From Pantoea vagans (GTDB lineage Bacteria > Pseudomonadota > Gammaproteobacteria > Enterobacterales > Enterobacteriaceae): 64,000 nucleotides of DNA. The stretch covers positions 3,100,001 through 3,164,000 of the forward strand of contig NZ_CP011427.1 in the NCBI RefSeq assembly GCF_001506165.1, written 5' to 3'. The notes beneath the pieces are model-generated. The model saw nothing but the letters and a program-made list of their open reading frames with translations. It had not been told where the DNA came from and did no database searches. Position numbers and translations under genes: made by a program. Below are positions 29,067 to 41,247 of this stretch, one piece after another. Every line of letters starts with the position of its first letter. Position 1 is the first letter of the stretch.

Positions 29067-30086
29067 ATGCAAACACTTCGTACCACCAGCCTTGAGGTCC
29101 GCGATAACCAACTGTGGATCCTCGATCAACAGGCGCTGCCACAACAACAGAACTGGCTGCCTGCGCACACCGTTGCCCAGTTGGTCGACCATATCCATGC
29201 GCTGCGCGTACGCGGTGCGCCGTTAATCGGTCTGTCTGCCAGCCTGCTGCTGGCGCTGCTGGGTGAACAAGGCGTGGCACGCGCAGAGTTAGCCGAAGCG
29301 CTTGAAGTGCTCAGGGCAGCACGCCCAACGGCGGTGAACCTGATGAACAATCTGGATCGCATGAAGAACGCGCTGTCGGAGAGCGATCACGTGACGGCGC
29401 TGAGTACCGAGGCGCTGCGTCTGGTGGCGGAAGATAAGCAACTGTGTGACAACATTGCCCGCGCGGGTACTGCCTTGGTTAAGCCTGGCAGCCAACTGCT
29501 GACGCACTGCAACACCGGCGGCCTCGCCACGGCGGGCGTCGGTACTGCGTTGGGGGTGATCGCCCATGCGCATCAGCAAGGCTTGGTGAGCAATGTCTGG
29601 GTGGATGAAACCCGTCCTCTGTTACAAGGCGGCCGCTTAACCGCATGGGAGCTGGGCGAACTGAATATCCCCTATCAACTGATCACCGATTCAATGGCGG
29701 CCAGCCTGATGGCGCGCGGCGTGGTCGATGCGATTTGGGTCGGTGCCGATCGCATCGCGGCTAACGGCGATGTGGCCAACAAGATCGGCACCTACAGCCT
29801 GGCCGTGCTGGCGCACTATCACGGTATTCCCTTCTATGTTGCAGCACCGCACACCACGCTGGATCGCCTTTGCCCGAACGGCGAAGCGATTCCAATTGAG
29901 CAGCGCGCCGCCAGTGAAGTCACCGGCGTGTCAGGCAGTTTTGGTAGCGTCCAGTGGGCACCAGAGAATGCCGCCGTGTATAACCCGGCATTTGATGTCA
30001 CGCCTGCGGCGTTGATTAGCGGTTGGGTGTTGGATACTGGCGTGGTGACGCCTGCGCAGGTAAAGGAGGGGATTTTTCAGCCGTAA
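29067..30086 (+). CDS. mtnA: Methylthioribose-1-phosphate isomerase
   Basis: 339 aa. eIF2B-alpha-like fold: [21 protein letters not shown] (catalytic Cys), [20 protein letters not shown] (catalytic Asp). Converts methylthioribose-1-P to methylthioribulose-1-P. Followed by a paired palindromic element and then convergent mtnD. Confidence 0.97.
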   Translation: MQTLRTTSLEVRDNQLWILDQQALPQQQNWLPAHTVAQLVDHIHALRVRGAPLIGLSASLLLALLGEQGVARAELAEALEVLRAARPTAVNLMNNLDRMKNALSESDHVTALSTEALRLVAEDKQLCDNIARAGTALVKPGSQLLTHCNTGGLATAGVGTALGVIAHAHQQGLVSNVWVDETRPLLQGGRLTAWELGELNIPYQLITDSMAASLMARGVVDAIWVGADRIAANGDVANKIGTYSLAVLAHYHGIPFYVAAPHTTLDRLCPNGEAIPIEQRAASEVTGVSGSFGSVQWAPENAAVYNPAFDVTPAALISGWVLDTGVVTPAQVKEGIFQP

Positions 30087-30103
30087 TCTTTGCCGTTGAG
30101 GAC

Positions 30104-30161
30104 AAGGTCGCCATAAATGGCGACCTTACAATGGCCTGTAGGGTGCGCATTCATGCGCACC
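30104..30161. repeat. Paired intergenic palindromes, copy 1
   Basis: AAGGTCGCCAT-AA-ATGGCGACCTT (30104-30127) and, preceded by GTAG, GGTGCGCAT-TC-ATGCGCACC (30142-30161). Between convergent mtnA and mtnD. The same two palindrome types recur near 36.5, 43.9, 47.6 and 51.7 kb. Confidence 0.8.
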
Positions 30162-30166
30162 GATAA

Positions 30167-30709
30167 TTACGCCAGGCGCGGATAGGCGTCAGCAATCTTG
30201 TCGCCGGTGAAGTTGGCGATCCAACCTTCCTGGTTATCAAAAATACGGATTGCCGTGAAGTGCGGCTCAGAACCCATATCGAACCAGTGCGCGGTTCCCT
30301 CTGGCACCGAGATCAGGTCATTCTTCTCACACAAAATCTGATACACCTCATTGCCAATGTGCAGGCAGAACAGGCCAGATCCTTCAACGAAGAAACGCAC
30401 TTCATCTTCGCTGTGGGTGTGTTCATTGAGGAACTTCTCGCGCAGTACCTGTTTGTTGGGATTGTCCGCACGCATGCTCAGCACATCCCAGCTCTGATAG
30501 CCCTTCTCAGCCACCAGACGATCAATCGCATGTTGATACGCTTTGATCACCGTTTCCGCGTCAGGATCGTTACCCAGATCGCGATCCGCTTCCCAGCGTT
30601 CAAATCTAACGTTTTTGGCATTCAGTCGCTCGCGAATGGCTTCAGCATCGGTGCTGTGCCACACCGGCTGGCTGGCTTCGGTATCGCTAAAAATGGTCAG
30701 TGCACTCAT
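30167..30709 (-). CDS. mtnD: Acireductone dioxygenase
   Basis: 180 aa cupin. Metal-binding [12 protein letters not shown] (two His and Glu) and GTAHWFD (third His). With Fe it yields the methionine precursor 2-keto-4-methylthiobutyrate plus formate; with Ni an off-pathway product. Start MSALTIFSD chosen, as the 12 codons upstream lie inside the mtnC end. Only 1 nt separates it from mtnC. Confidence 0.96.
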   Translation of the reverse strand: MSALTIFSDTEASQPVWHSTDAEAIRERLNAKNVRFERWEADRDLGNDPDAETVIKAYQHAIDRLVAEKGYQSWDVLSMRADNPNKQVLREKFLNEHTHSEDEVRFFVEGSGLFCLHIGNEVYQILCEKNDLISVPEGTAHWFDMGSEPHFTAIRIFDNQEGWIANFTGDKIADAYPRLA

Positions 30710-30710
30710 G

Positions 30711-31394
30711 TTAAATCGACTCCGGTTTAATCTGGGAAAAATCATTCACCTGATGATGACGGCTGGCGTTATCCGCCTCGCCACGAATTAACTGCAATGT
30801 GTGCCAACCCGCCTCTGCTGCCGCATCGAGTTCCTGATGAATATCCGACAGGAACAACAAGGAAGAGGGGGCAAGGCCAATCTGTTCGGCAATATTGCGA
30901 TACGATTGCACTTCACGTTTGGCACCGACAGCCGTATCAAAATAGCCGCTAAACAACGAGGTTAAATCACCTTCGTCGCTGTAGCCAAATAACAGTTTCT
31001 GCGCGGGGACCGATCCCGAGGAATAAACGTACAAAGCAATCCCCTGCTGCTGCCAGCGCTCAAATGCGGGCAGCACATCCGGATAGAGATGACCGGTGAA
31101 CTGACCTTCAACATAGCCTGCGCGCCAGATCATGCCCTGTAGCGCTTTCAGGCCGGGGGATTTGCGGTCCTGATCGATGTAACCCAGCAGCGTAGTGATC
31201 ACCTCTTCCAGCGTCGCCTGTGGCGCGTCGGACTCGGTGCGTACCGCATTCAGTGCCGCAATCACCTGTTCATCCGCCTGATTCTCGCGGACAAATGTTG
31301 CCAGATGCTGGCGCGCATAGGGGAACAGAACGTTGTGCACAAACTGAATATCGCTGGTGGTGCCTTCAATATCCGTAACAATCGCGCGAATCAT
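30711..31394 (-). CDS. mtnC: Enolase-phosphatase E1
   Basis: 227 aa HAD-family enzyme. First motif [11 protein letters not shown], second [15 protein letters not shown], third [16 protein letters not shown]. Bifunctional: enolises and dephosphorylates the diketo intermediate to acireductone. Starts inside the mtnB stop (4-nt overlap), as expected for coupled genes. Confidence 0.97.
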   Translation of the reverse strand: MIRAIVTDIEGTTSDIQFVHNVLFPYARQHLATFVRENQADEQVIAALNAVRTESDAPQATLEEVITTLLGYIDQDRKSPGLKALQGMIWRAGYVEGQFTGHLYPDVLPAFERWQQQGIALYVYSSGSVPAQKLLFGYSDEGDLTSLFSGYFDTAVGAKREVQSYRNIAEQIGLAPSSLLFLSDIHQELDAAAEAGWHTLQLIRGEADNASRHHQVNDFSQIKPESI

Positions 31395-32005
31395 TTGGCC
31401 TCCAGCAGGCGACGGTGTAGTTCACATTCGAACAGAAATTCCAGACCTTCCAGATGACGACGCGCTTCATTGACGTCTTTCCCCCAGCAGGTTAAACCAT
31501 GGCCACGCAAAAGAAATCCGTATTGCAGCGGCGTATCCGCGGCAAAGGCTTCAATGCGCTGTGCCAACGCATCGATATCCTGGTCATTATCAAACAAGGG
31601 AATCGAGACGGTATTGAGGTGTGTGTCTTGACCGGCGAGGGTTTTCTGCATCTCGTAGCCACTCAGCAACAGCGCACTGCCCTTCTCGACCCGTGACAGC
31701 ACGGTGGAATTAACGGTGTGCGTATGCAGCACGGCCCCCGCTTGCGGGAACAGACGATAGATTAAAGTGTGCAGCCCGGTCTCTGCTGAAGGTTTACGTC
31801 CCGAAGGCACAAGATTGCTGGCAATTTCTACCTGAATAAAGTCTTCACGCGTCAGGTTACCTTTGTCTTTGCCTGATGCGCTCAATAAGCAGTATTCCGC
31901 ATCCTGGCGTACCGACATATTACCGCCGGTGGCAGGCGCCCAGCCTTTGGCGCCAATCCAGTGGCAGGCGGCCACTAAATGTTCCAGTGGGAGAAAATCC
32001 GTCAT
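31391..32005 (-). CDS. mtnB: Methylthioribulose-1-phosphate dehydratase
   Basis: 204 aa, class II aldolase fold. Metal-binding [12 protein letters not shown] and [10 protein letters not shown], plus ATGGNMSVR near the N-terminus. First gene of the mtnBCD operon. MetJ boxes lie 31 nt upstream, shared with the divergent mtnE. Confidence 0.96.
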   Translation of the reverse strand: MTDFLPLEHLVAACHWIGAKGWAPATGGNMSVRQDAEYCLLSASGKDKGNLTREDFIQVEIASNLVPSGRKPSAETGLHTLIYRLFPQAGAVLHTHTVNSTVLSRVEKGSALLLSGYEMQKTLAGQDTHLNTVSIPLFDNDQDIDALAQRIEAFAADTPLQYGFLLRGHGLTCWGKDVNEARRHLEGLEFLFECELHRRLLEAK

Positions 32006-32035
32006 AGCGATGTACAGGCTCCGCAGGTTAGATTT

Positions 32036-32051
32036 AGACGTCTAAGCGTCT
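32036..32051. promoter_or_regulatory. MetJ boxes between mtnB and mtnE
   Basis: AGACGTCT (8/8) directly followed by AAGCGTCT (6/8), in the 132-nt divergent region. The strongest MetJ site of the three in this window. Confidence 0.88.
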
Positions 32052-32137
32052 CGATTGCCAAATATTACCATCCTGTTTATAGTGGCAGCAACACAGGGTT
32101 TCTCCGCATCGACATTCGCGCTTAAGGCCACTAAATA

Positions 32138-33298
32138 ATGACGCAGCTCAACCTGATCCCCGAGAGCAAATTACCGGCGCTCGGCACCACGATTTTTACC
32201 CAAATGAGCGCCCTTGCCGCGCAGCACAACGCCATCAATCTGTCACAAGGTTTCCCGGACTTTGATGGCCCACACTATTTGCAGGAGCGCCTGGCCTATC
32301 ATGTCAGCCAGGGCGCAAACCAATATGCACCGATGACCGGTGCGTTACCACTGCGCGAAGCGATTGCCGATAAAACCGTTGAGCTTTACGGCCATAAACC
32401 CGATGTTAACAGCGATATCACCGTCACTGCCGGTGCAACGGAAGCGCTGTATGCCGCGATTACGGCGTTGGTGCGTCCGGGCGATGAAGTGATCTGTTTT
32501 GATCCCAGCTATGACAGCTACGCGCCTGCGGTGCAATTGGCTGGCGGCGTATTAAAACGTATTGCATTGCAGCCGCCAGGGTTTCGCGTTGACTGGCCTG
32601 CCTTCCGCAGCCTGTTAAGCGCTAAAACCCGCTTGGTGATCCTGAACACGCCACACAATCCTTCTGCCACGGTGTGGCGTAAGAGTGATTATGCCGAGCT
32701 GTGGCAGGCCATCGCCGAGCAGGAAATCTATGTGCTGAGCGATGAAGTTTACGAACATATCTGCTTCGATGAAGAGGGCCATGCCAGCGTATTAGCCCAT
32801 GCTGAACTGCGTCAGCGCGCCATTGCCGTCTCCTCTTTCGGCAAAACCTTCCACATGACCGGCTGGAAAGTGGGCTACTGTATCGCGCCTGCGGCTATCA
32901 GCGCGGAAATCCGTAAAGTGCATCAGTATCTGACGTTTTCGGTCAACACCCCGGCACAGTTAGCAATTGCCGACATGCTGCGTCAGGAGCCGGAACACTA
33001 TCGCGATTTACCGACGTTTTATCGTGCACGCCGCGATTGTCTGGTGGATGCCTTGTCCTCCAGCCGCTTCAAAGTGCTGCCGTGCGAGGGCACCTACTTT
33101 GTATTGCTGGACTACAGCGCGATTTCCGATCTGGATGACGTCAGTTTCTGCCAGTGGCTGACTAAAGAAGTCGGCGTGGCAGCCATCCCGCTGTCGGTAT
33201 TCTGTGCCGATGCTTTCCCGCACAAGCTGATTCGCCTGTGTTTTGCTAAACAAGAAGCGACGCTTATCGCCGCTGCGGAGCGTTTATGTCAGCTTTAA
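32138..33298 (+). CDS. mtnE: Methionine aminotransferase (MtnE/YbdL type)
   Basis: 386 aa, PLP class I aminotransferase. SLS/NLSQGFPDF N-terminal signature, ILNTPHNPSATVW, SDEVYEH, and the PLP lysine in SSFGKTFHMTGWKVGY. Closely resembles E. coli YbdL, which prefers methionine, and its place in the mtn cluster fits the last step, 2-keto-4-methylthiobutyrate to methionine. Its end overlaps yafV by 13 nt. Confidence 0.92.
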   Translation: MTQLNLIPESKLPALGTTIFTQMSALAAQHNAINLSQGFPDFDGPHYLQERLAYHVSQGANQYAPMTGALPLREAIADKTVELYGHKPDVNSDITVTAGATEALYAAITALVRPGDEVICFDPSYDSYAPAVQLAGGVLKRIALQPPGFRVDWPAFRSLLSAKTRLVILNTPHNPSATVWRKSDYAELWQAIAEQEIYVLSDEVYEHICFDEEGHASVLAHAELRQRAIAVSSFGKTFHMTGWKVGYCIAPAAISAEIRKVHQYLTFSVNTPAQLAIADMLRQEPEHYRDLPTFYRARRDCLVDALSSSRFKVLPCEGTYFVLLDYSAISDLDDVSFCQWLTKEVGVAAIPLSVFCADAFPHKLIRLCFAKQEATLIAAAERLCQL

Positions 33299-34056
33299 AA
33301 ATTACCGTTCTGCAGGAAACCCTGAGCTGGATGGATGGCACGGCTAACTTGCGCCATTTTGACGGCGTGCTGAAAGGCATTGAAGGCCGCGATCTGATTC
33401 TGCTGCCGGAAATGTTCACCACCGGCTTTGCTATGGAAGCCGCTGAAAGTTCGCTGCCACAAGAGCAAGTGGTCGAGTGGCTGCACAATCATGCCAAAGC
33501 CAGCAATGCGCTTGTCGGCGGGAGTGCAGCCATTCAAACGGAAAAAGGGGCAGTTAACCGTTTCCTGTTGGTGGAACCGAATGGCACGCTGCATCAATAC
33601 GATAAGCGCCATCTGTTCCGCATGGCGAATGAGCATCAGCACTATGTACCGGGTGAGACGCGTGAAGTGTTTACCTGGCGCGGCTGGCGTATTCTGCCGC
33701 AGATTTGCTACGACCTGCGTTTCCCGGTGTTCTCACGCAATCACAACGATTACGATCTGGCACTCTATGTCGCCAACTGGCCTGCACCGCGTGCCCTGCA
33801 CTGGCAGTCTCTACTGTTAGCCCGTGCCATTGAAAATCAGGCTTACGTGGCCGGTTGTAACCGCGTTGGTAGCGACGGCAACAGCCATCAATACAGTGGC
33901 GATAGCCGGATTATTTCGCCATTGGGTGAGATTCTGGCCGCAGGCGAACCTTTCGCCCGCACCCGCCTGGACGCTGAGTTGTCACTGGATGATCTGCAAG
34001 CCTACCGCGAACGCTTCCCGGCGTGGCGCGATGCCGATGCATATACGTTGAAGTAA
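33286..34056 (+). CDS. yafV: Omega-amidase YafV (nitrilase family)
   Basis: 256 aa. Catalytic triad visible: Glu in LLPEMFTTGF, Lys in YDKRHLFRM, Cys in LPQICYDLRFPVF. Hydrolyses 2-oxoglutaramate-type omega-amides, the by-product formed when a glutamine-using transaminase makes methionine, so coupling to mtnE makes metabolic sense. Overlaps mtnE. In E. coli the orthologue lies near fadE. Confidence 0.93.
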   Translation: MSALKITVLQETLSWMDGTANLRHFDGVLKGIEGRDLILLPEMFTTGFAMEAAESSLPQEQVVEWLHNHAKASNALVGGSAAIQTEKGAVNRFLLVEPNGTLHQYDKRHLFRMANEHQHYVPGETREVFTWRGWRILPQICYDLRFPVFSRNHNDYDLALYVANWPAPRALHWQSLLLARAIENQAYVAGCNRVGSDGNSHQYSGDSRIISPLGEILAAGEPFARTRLDAELSLDDLQAYRERFPAWRDADAYTLK

Positions 34057-34057
34057 T

Positions 34058-34085
34058 AAAAAACCCCGGCTAGCCGGGGTTTTTT
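34058..34085. terminator. Bidirectional terminator between yafV and katG
   Basis: A six-A run, a perfect palindrome CCCCGGCTAGCCGGGG and a six-T run. Serves both convergent genes. Confidence 0.94.
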
Positions 34086-34101
34086 ATTTGTCGAAACAGC
34101 A

Positions 34102-36330
<2,229 letters not shown>

Positions 36331-36446
36331 TTAAGATAACCGCACATAATGATAGCTTAAACTTGGAATAACCGAAGATTTTGATAGTTTTAGTCTTTCA
36401 AAAGAAGAGTGTGAAGTGCCACACATAACATCGGCTTGTTGATGGC

Positions 36447-36513
36447 GAGGTGCGCATAAAGGTGCTCCCTACAGTCCCGCACCAGCGGTCGCCATTTTTG
36501 GCGACCGCTGGTG
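36447..36513. repeat. Paired intergenic palindromes, copy 2 (one unit degenerate)
   Basis: A degenerate GGTGCGCATAAAGGTGC-CTCCCTAC unit, then a strong hairpin with 15-bp arms, CACCAGCGGTCGCCA and its complement (36480-36513), loop TTTT. Lies between the katG start and the uraH end. The GGTCGCCA core is shared with the other copies. Confidence 0.7.
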
Positions 36514-36526
36514 ATACAGAGACCGA

Positions 36527-36862
36527 TCAACTCCCGCGATACGTCGACCACGACCACGGCGAAATCAGGAACGGCAGATGAAAATGGCTACCCGCTGTAC
36601 TAATCACGAAATCAATTTGCGCGCTGACATACAGGGCATCGCGGCCATCCGCGGCAAAGTAGTCACCAATTTCGGCGGTGAGTCGGTAATGGCCCGGTGC
36701 CAAGGGTTCTGGCGTGAGATCTTTCAGGCGACCATCACTGTCGGTTTCCCCTTCCGCTAGCGGCAACCAGCCTTCTGGACTGTTCTGCTCCAGTGAAATG
36801 GCCACACCAATCGCGGGTTTGCCCAACGCGGTATCCAGAATGTGCGTAGTAATTGTGCTCAT
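36527..36862 (-). CDS. uraH: 5-hydroxyisourate hydrolase
   Basis: 111 aa transthyretin-like protein (HpxT). His in STHILDTALGKPA (TTHILD), and the C-terminal YRGS tetrapeptide diagnostic of HIU hydrolases rather than transthyretin. Opens 5-hydroxyisourate to OHCU. No signal peptide, so cytoplasmic. Start overlaps the uraD stop by 4 nt; last gene of the operon. Confidence 0.95.
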   Translation of the reverse strand: MSTITTHILDTALGKPAIGVAISLEQNSPEGWLPLAEGETDSDGRLKDLTPEPLAPGHYRLTAEIGDYFAADGRDALYVSAQIDFVISTAGSHFHLPFLISPWSWSTYRGS

Positions 36863-37353
36863 ACGATGCTCTCCTTTAAGCGTAACAGGGTGATTTCCCG
36901 CAACTGCGTCAGCGCTTCTTGCTGCTCGGTTTCATCATCATTGTTGAGCCTGCGCTGCAACTCCGCCAGCATCTCTTCGCCACTGCGTCCTTTGGCACGG
37001 ATCAAAAACACTCGACCAAAACGCTGCTCATAGGATTGATTGCCCGCCAGCATGGCAAATTGTAATGCGCCATTAGCCTGCTGCATCGCTGACTGCTCAT
37101 TGCGCGACAACGACGCCTCTTTACCCGCACCTTGCGCTTTTTCACCAATGCGTGGATGAGCATTCAGCGCTTGCTCCAGTTCTGCACGTTGCCAATTCTG
37201 CGCCAGGCGATCGGCGGCGCTGTGCAGCGCGGCCAGATCGTCAAAAGGACGTGCAGCAACCACCGCCCGTTGCCAGCTGGGAATCGCCACGCAGTGCGCG
37301 ATGGCTGCCAGCGCATCGGCGTCAGCGGCCTGATTAAAACTTGCCAGATCCAT
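36859..37353 (-). CDS. uraD: OHCU decarboxylase
   Basis: 164 aa (HpxQ). The catalytic HPRIGEKA and LAGNQSYEQRFGRVFLIRAKGRS match the family. Converts OHCU stereospecifically to (S)-allantoin. Lies 12 nt after hpxK and overlaps uraH, so part of one long operon beginning with the ABC importer. Confidence 0.95.
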   Translation of the reverse strand: MDLASFNQAADADALAAIAHCVAIPSWQRAVVAARPFDDLAALHSAADRLAQNWQRAELEQALNAHPRIGEKAQGAGKEASLSRNEQSAMQQANGALQFAMLAGNQSYEQRFGRVFLIRAKGRSGEEMLAELQRRLNNDDETEQQEALTQLREITLLRLKESIV

Positions 37354-37365
37354 GCCATCACTCCC

Positions 37366-38625
37366 TCAACTACGCGCCAGATCGCACACCGCTTGCAGAT
37401 ACGCCTGCACACCATAGGCCACGTCAACCGTTTGTACGGACTCCGCCGGATGATGGCTGATGCCGCGATGATTACGCACAAATAACATCCCAACCGGCCA
37501 GCGTTCTGCAATCGCTATCGCATCGTGACCGGCACCGCTCGGCAACGACACACTGCGGCCCTGTACGGTTTCGACGGCGTGGCTCAAGGCCTGCTGTAAG
37601 CGCGCATCACAGGTGGTGGCAGCAATGCGATAAAACTCGTTCGAGGTAAACGTCAGGCCACGGCGCAAGGCAATCGCTTGTGCCTGGGTTAACAGCATCG
37701 ACTGCAAACGCTCCAGCGGCTCATCCACTGGACCACGGACATCCAGCGACAGCTGAACCTCGCCAGGGATAACGTTCACGGCGCCCGGTAAACAGTTTAA
37801 GGTGCCGACGGTGGCGACCAGCTGTGGATCTTGCTCACGTGTGGTCTGCTCAACAAACACCATCCATTCCGCCGCAGCGGCCAGCGCATCTTTACGATGT
37901 GCCATCGGCACGGTGCCTGCGTGACCCGCTTCACCGATAAAGCTGCAGTTCAGGCGGCGTGCGCCGTTGATGGCGGTGACCACACCCAGCGCCAGATCTT
38001 CCTGCTCAAGACAAGGCCCTTGTTCGATATGCAGTTCAAGGTAAGCAGCAATATCGTTCACGTCACGTGCCGCCTGCATAATCTTTGCCGCATCCAGCCC
38101 AACATCCTGCATCGCTTCTGCAACCGTAATGCCGTTTCCATCTGGGTGCGTCACCCAGCTTTCTGGCCAGGTGCCGGTAATACCGCGACTGCCCAGCAGC
38201 GTGATACCAAAACGCGTGCCCTCTTCATCGCCGAAGCCGACGATCTCAATCGCCAGCGGCAGCCGCTGTTGATGGTCGTGTAACCACTGTACCGTTTCGA
38301 TGGCACTCAGCACGCCCAGCATGCCGTCATAACGCCCCGCGTTGCGTACGGTGTCGAGATGGGAGCCCAGCAATAGCGCTTTCGCCCCCGGTTCTGCCGC
38401 TTCATATCGGCCGCAGATGTTGCCGACCGCATCCTGCCAGGTGGTCATGCCAGCCGCCTGCATCCACTCTGCAACACGGGCGTTGGCGCGAACCTGCTCA
38501 GGGGACAAATAGACGCGCGTCAGGCCCTCTTCACTTTCGCTGATCTCAGCCAGTGCATCGCAGCGCGTCATGACACGAGCGGCGGCGGCTTGCGCCTCGC
38601 TGGCGGTCATCAGGCTGTTGCTCAT
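37366..38625 (-). CDS. hpxK: Allantoate amidohydrolase
   Basis: 419 aa, M20/carbamoylase family. Metal ligands in GSHLDTV, RYDGMLGV, GFGDEEGTRFG and LELHIEQGP; dimerisation/substrate region GEAGHAGTVPMAHRKDAL. Hydrolyses allantoate to ureidoglycine with release of ammonia and CO2. The start overlaps the hpxJ stop (ATGA); the longer upstream reading lies inside hpxJ. Confidence 0.94.
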   Translation of the reverse strand: MSNSLMTASEAQAAAARVMTRCDALAEISESEEGLTRVYLSPEQVRANARVAEWMQAAGMTTWQDAVGNICGRYEAAEPGAKALLLGSHLDTVRNAGRYDGMLGVLSAIETVQWLHDHQQRLPLAIEIVGFGDEEGTRFGITLLGSRGITGTWPESWVTHPDGNGITVAEAMQDVGLDAAKIMQAARDVNDIAAYLELHIEQGPCLEQEDLALGVVTAINGARRLNCSFIGEAGHAGTVPMAHRKDALAAAAEWMVFVEQTTREQDPQLVATVGTLNCLPGAVNVIPGEVQLSLDVRGPVDEPLERLQSMLLTQAQAIALRRGLTFTSNEFYRIAATTCDARLQQALSHAVETVQGRSVSLPSGAGHDAIAIAERWPVGMLFVRNHRGISHHPAESVQTVDVAYGVQAYLQAVCDLARS

Positions 38626-39857
38626 GCGTGGCTCCCATAATGAGCCCACGCGGCCTGCAATGCTGCGCCCTGAGTGGAACGGAAACCAACGTGATTGAGC
38701 ACGGCTTCCAGCGCGCTCAGCGTTTGCATCACGCAATCTTTACGCGCGTTGTAACCCATGGTGCCGATACGCCACACTTTGCCGTGCAGAGGACCAAATG
38801 AGGTACCGATCTCAATGCCGAAATCTTCCAGCACCAGCTTGCGCACCTGATCGCCATTCACACCCTGCGGGATCACCACGCCGAGCACATTATTCATCTT
38901 GTGTTTCAGATCGCCAAAAGTCTCAAGACCCATGCCCTGAATGCCTTTCAGCAACGCCTCACCGTGCAGTTTATGACGCGCGATACCGTTATCCAGACCT
39001 TCCTGCATCATCAGACGTGCGCATTCACGTGCACCGAACAGGGCAGTGGTGGCTTCAGTGTGGTGGTTGAGACGTTCTGGTCCCCAGTAATCCATGATCA
39101 TGCCGAGATCGAAATAGTTGGAGTAGATCATCTCGTCGTCGCCATCCTGATGATCCGCCGTACGAATGCCTTCTTCGACACACTTACGTTTGCGGATCAC
39201 CGCTTCCATTTGCGGGCTGAGGGTGATCGGCGAGGTGCCAGAGGGGCCACCCAGGCATTTCTGCATACCTGCGGAAACCGCATCCAGTCCCCACGCATCG
39301 GTCTCCAGTGCGTTGCCGCCCAGTGACGCGGTAGCATCGGTATAGAACAGCACACCATATTTCTGGCAGATCGCACCCAGTTGCTCCAGCGGTTGCAGCA
39401 TGGTGGTGGAGGTATCGCCTTGCACTGTCAACAGCAGACGCGGCTGTACCTTTTTGATCGCATCTTCGATCTGATCCGGCGTGAAGACTTCGCCCCACGG
39501 TACCTCAATGGTGTGCACTTCAGCACGGCAACGGCGGGCAATCTCACACAGCAGATGACCAAAGCGGCCAAATACCGGCACCAGCACTTTGTCACCCGGT
39601 CGGATGGCGGAGAGCAAAATCGCTTCAATGCCTGCGCGTGACGTGCCATTAATCAGCATGGTCCAGCGGTTTTCGGTACGGAATACGCCACGGTAGAGCG
39701 CCATCACTTCATTCATGTAGTGCGTCATCGCCGGATCGTACTGCCCCAGCAACTGGCTCGACATGGCGCGCAGCACGCGCGGATCGGCATTAATCGGGCC
39801 AGGCCCCATCAACAGGCGCTGCGGCGGATTGATTTGCGAAAACTGACTGATATCCAT
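38622..39857 (-). CDS. hpxJ: (S)-ureidoglycine-glyoxylate aminotransferase
   Basis: 411 aa PLP fold-type I enzyme. LLMGPGPINADPRVL N-terminus, DATASLGGN (PLP Asp) and SAGMQKCLGGPSG (PLP Lys). Transfers the amino group of ureidoglycine to an oxoacid such as glyoxylate, giving oxalurate, which leads into the hpxWXYZ branch. Resembles alanine-glyoxylate transaminases, but the neighbours fix the role. Confidence 0.93.
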   Translation of the reverse strand: MDISQFSQINPPQRLLMGPGPINADPRVLRAMSSQLLGQYDPAMTHYMNEVMALYRGVFRTENRWTMLINGTSRAGIEAILLSAIRPGDKVLVPVFGRFGHLLCEIARRCRAEVHTIEVPWGEVFTPDQIEDAIKKVQPRLLLTVQGDTSTTMLQPLEQLGAICQKYGVLFYTDATASLGGNALETDAWGLDAVSAGMQKCLGGPSGTSPITLSPQMEAVIRKRKCVEEGIRTADHQDGDDEMIYSNYFDLGMIMDYWGPERLNHHTEATTALFGARECARLMMQEGLDNGIARHKLHGEALLKGIQGMGLETFGDLKHKMNNVLGVVIPQGVNGDQVRKLVLEDFGIEIGTSFGPLHGKVWRIGTMGYNARKDCVMQTLSALEAVLNHVGFRSTQGAALQAAWAHYGSHA

Positions 39858-39878
39858 GGTGTATTCCTTATTGAAAAC

Positions 39879-40610
39879 TTAGAGGCGCACGGTCGAAATA
39901 AACTGCTTCAGCTCAGCGGTTTGCGGGTTAGCGAACAACGTTTTGCTGTCGCCCTGCTCCCAAACGCGCCCCTGATGCATAAAGACCACGCGATCGCCCA
40001 CATCACGGGCGAAGTTCATTTCGTGGGTAACGAGGATCAGCGTCATGCCTTCGGCAGCGAGTTGCTCCAGCACTTTCAGCACTTCCCCCACCAGCTCGGG
40101 ATCGAGCGCCGAGGTGATTTCGTCACACAATAAAACTTTCGGCTGCATCGCCAGCGCACGGGCGATCGCCACGCGCTGCTGTTGGCCGCCCGATAAATTG
40201 GCCGGGTAATAATTCAGACGCTCGCCGAGGCCGACTTTTTCCAGCATCTGTGCCGCCAGTTCACGGCATTCGGCCTCACTCTTTTTCAACACGCGACGCG
40301 GGGCAAGCATCACGTTTTCCAGTGCGGTCATGTGCGGGAACAGGTTAAAGTTCTGGAACACCATCCCTACCGAGCGGCTAATTTCGCGCGCTTGTGATTC
40401 ACGGTCAGTGATGGTCATCCCGCCGAGTTTGATGCTGCCTTCCTGATAGCCTTCCAGCCCGTTCATGCAGCGCAGCAAGGTGCTTTTGCCTGACCCGCTG
40501 CGGCCGATGATCGAGATCACTTCACCGTGATCGACGTCGAGATCGACGCCTTTCAACACATGGTTGTCGCCGTAGTACTTCTGTACCTGATTAATGGTGA
40601 TGAGCGGCAT
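39879..40610 (-). CDS. Polar amino-acid-type ABC importer ATPase
   Basis: 243 aa, GlnQ/HisP family. Walker A GRSGSGKST, signature LSGGQQQRVAIARAL, Walker B VLLCDEITSALDPE, H-loop LVTHEM. Start overlaps the second permease by 20 nt. With the two permeases and binding protein it forms a full importer at the head of the ureide operon, so the cargo is probably a ureide or related nitrogen compound; not provable from sequence. Confidence 0.93.
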   Translation of the reverse strand: MPLITINQVQKYYGDNHVLKGVDLDVDHGEVISIIGRSGSGKSTLLRCMNGLEGYQEGSIKLGGMTITDRESQAREISRSVGMVFQNFNLFPHMTALENVMLAPRRVLKKSEAECRELAAQMLEKVGLGERLNYYPANLSGGQQQRVAIARALAMQPKVLLCDEITSALDPELVGEVLKVLEQLAAEGMTLILVTHEMNFARDVGDRVVFMHQGRVWEQGDSKTLFANPQTAELKQFISTVRL

Positions 40611-41247
40611 TGAATTTTTTCTCCAGGTACTGGCTGTAACGCGACAGCGGATAACACATCAGGAAGTAACCCAGCGCCACCAGGCCAAACACCTTGAAGG
40701 GCTGATACGTCACATTGTTCAAAATGGTGCCGGCTTTGGTCAGCTCAACGAAGCCGATGATCGACGCCAGTGCGGTGCCTTTAATCACCTGCACCGCAAA
40801 CCCCACGGTGGGCGCGATGGCGATACGAATCGCTTGCGGCGCCACAACGCGGTACAACGTCTGTCCAAAATTCAGGCCGAGGCAGCGTGAAGCTTCCCAC
40901 TGGCCTTTCGGCAAGGCACGAATACTGCCGTGCCAGATATCCACCAAAAATGCGCTGGTGTAGAGGGTTAACGCCAGTGAGGCTGCGGTCCAGGGTGCCA
41001 CGTCAATGCCGAACAAGCCCACGCCAAAGAAGGCAAGAAACAGCTGCATTAACAGCGGGGTGCCCTGAAACAGCTCGGTGTAGCAGCGAATCACGCGCGT
41101 CAGCCAGTGGCGCTTCAACAGGCGTAAAAACAGCAGCGGTAAGGTCACCAGCGTGCCGCCAAAGAAGGCCACCAGCGACAGTAAAATCGTCCAGCGCGCC
41201 GCCAGCAGCAGGTTGCGCAGGATGTCCCAGTCGGTAAACGTTGTCAT
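40591..41247 (-). CDS. ABC importer permease, HisM/GlnP family (second)
   Basis: 218 aa. Membrane protein with the HEQ-type region LFQGTPLLMQLFLAFFGVG and the EAA loop QWEASRCLGLNFGQTL. Start MTTFTDWDI overlaps the first permease stop (ATGA). Heterodimer partner of the adjacent permease. Confidence 0.92.
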   Translation of the reverse strand: MTTFTDWDILRNLLLAARWTILLSLVAFFGGTLVTLPLLFLRLLKRHWLTRVIRCYTELFQGTPLLMQLFLAFFGVGLFGIDVAPWTAASLALTLYTSAFLVDIWHGSIRALPKGQWEASRCLGLNFGQTLYRVVAPQAIRIAIAPTVGFAVQVIKGTALASIIGFVELTKAGTILNNVTYQPFKVFGLVALGYFLMCYPLSRYSQYLEKKFNAAHHH

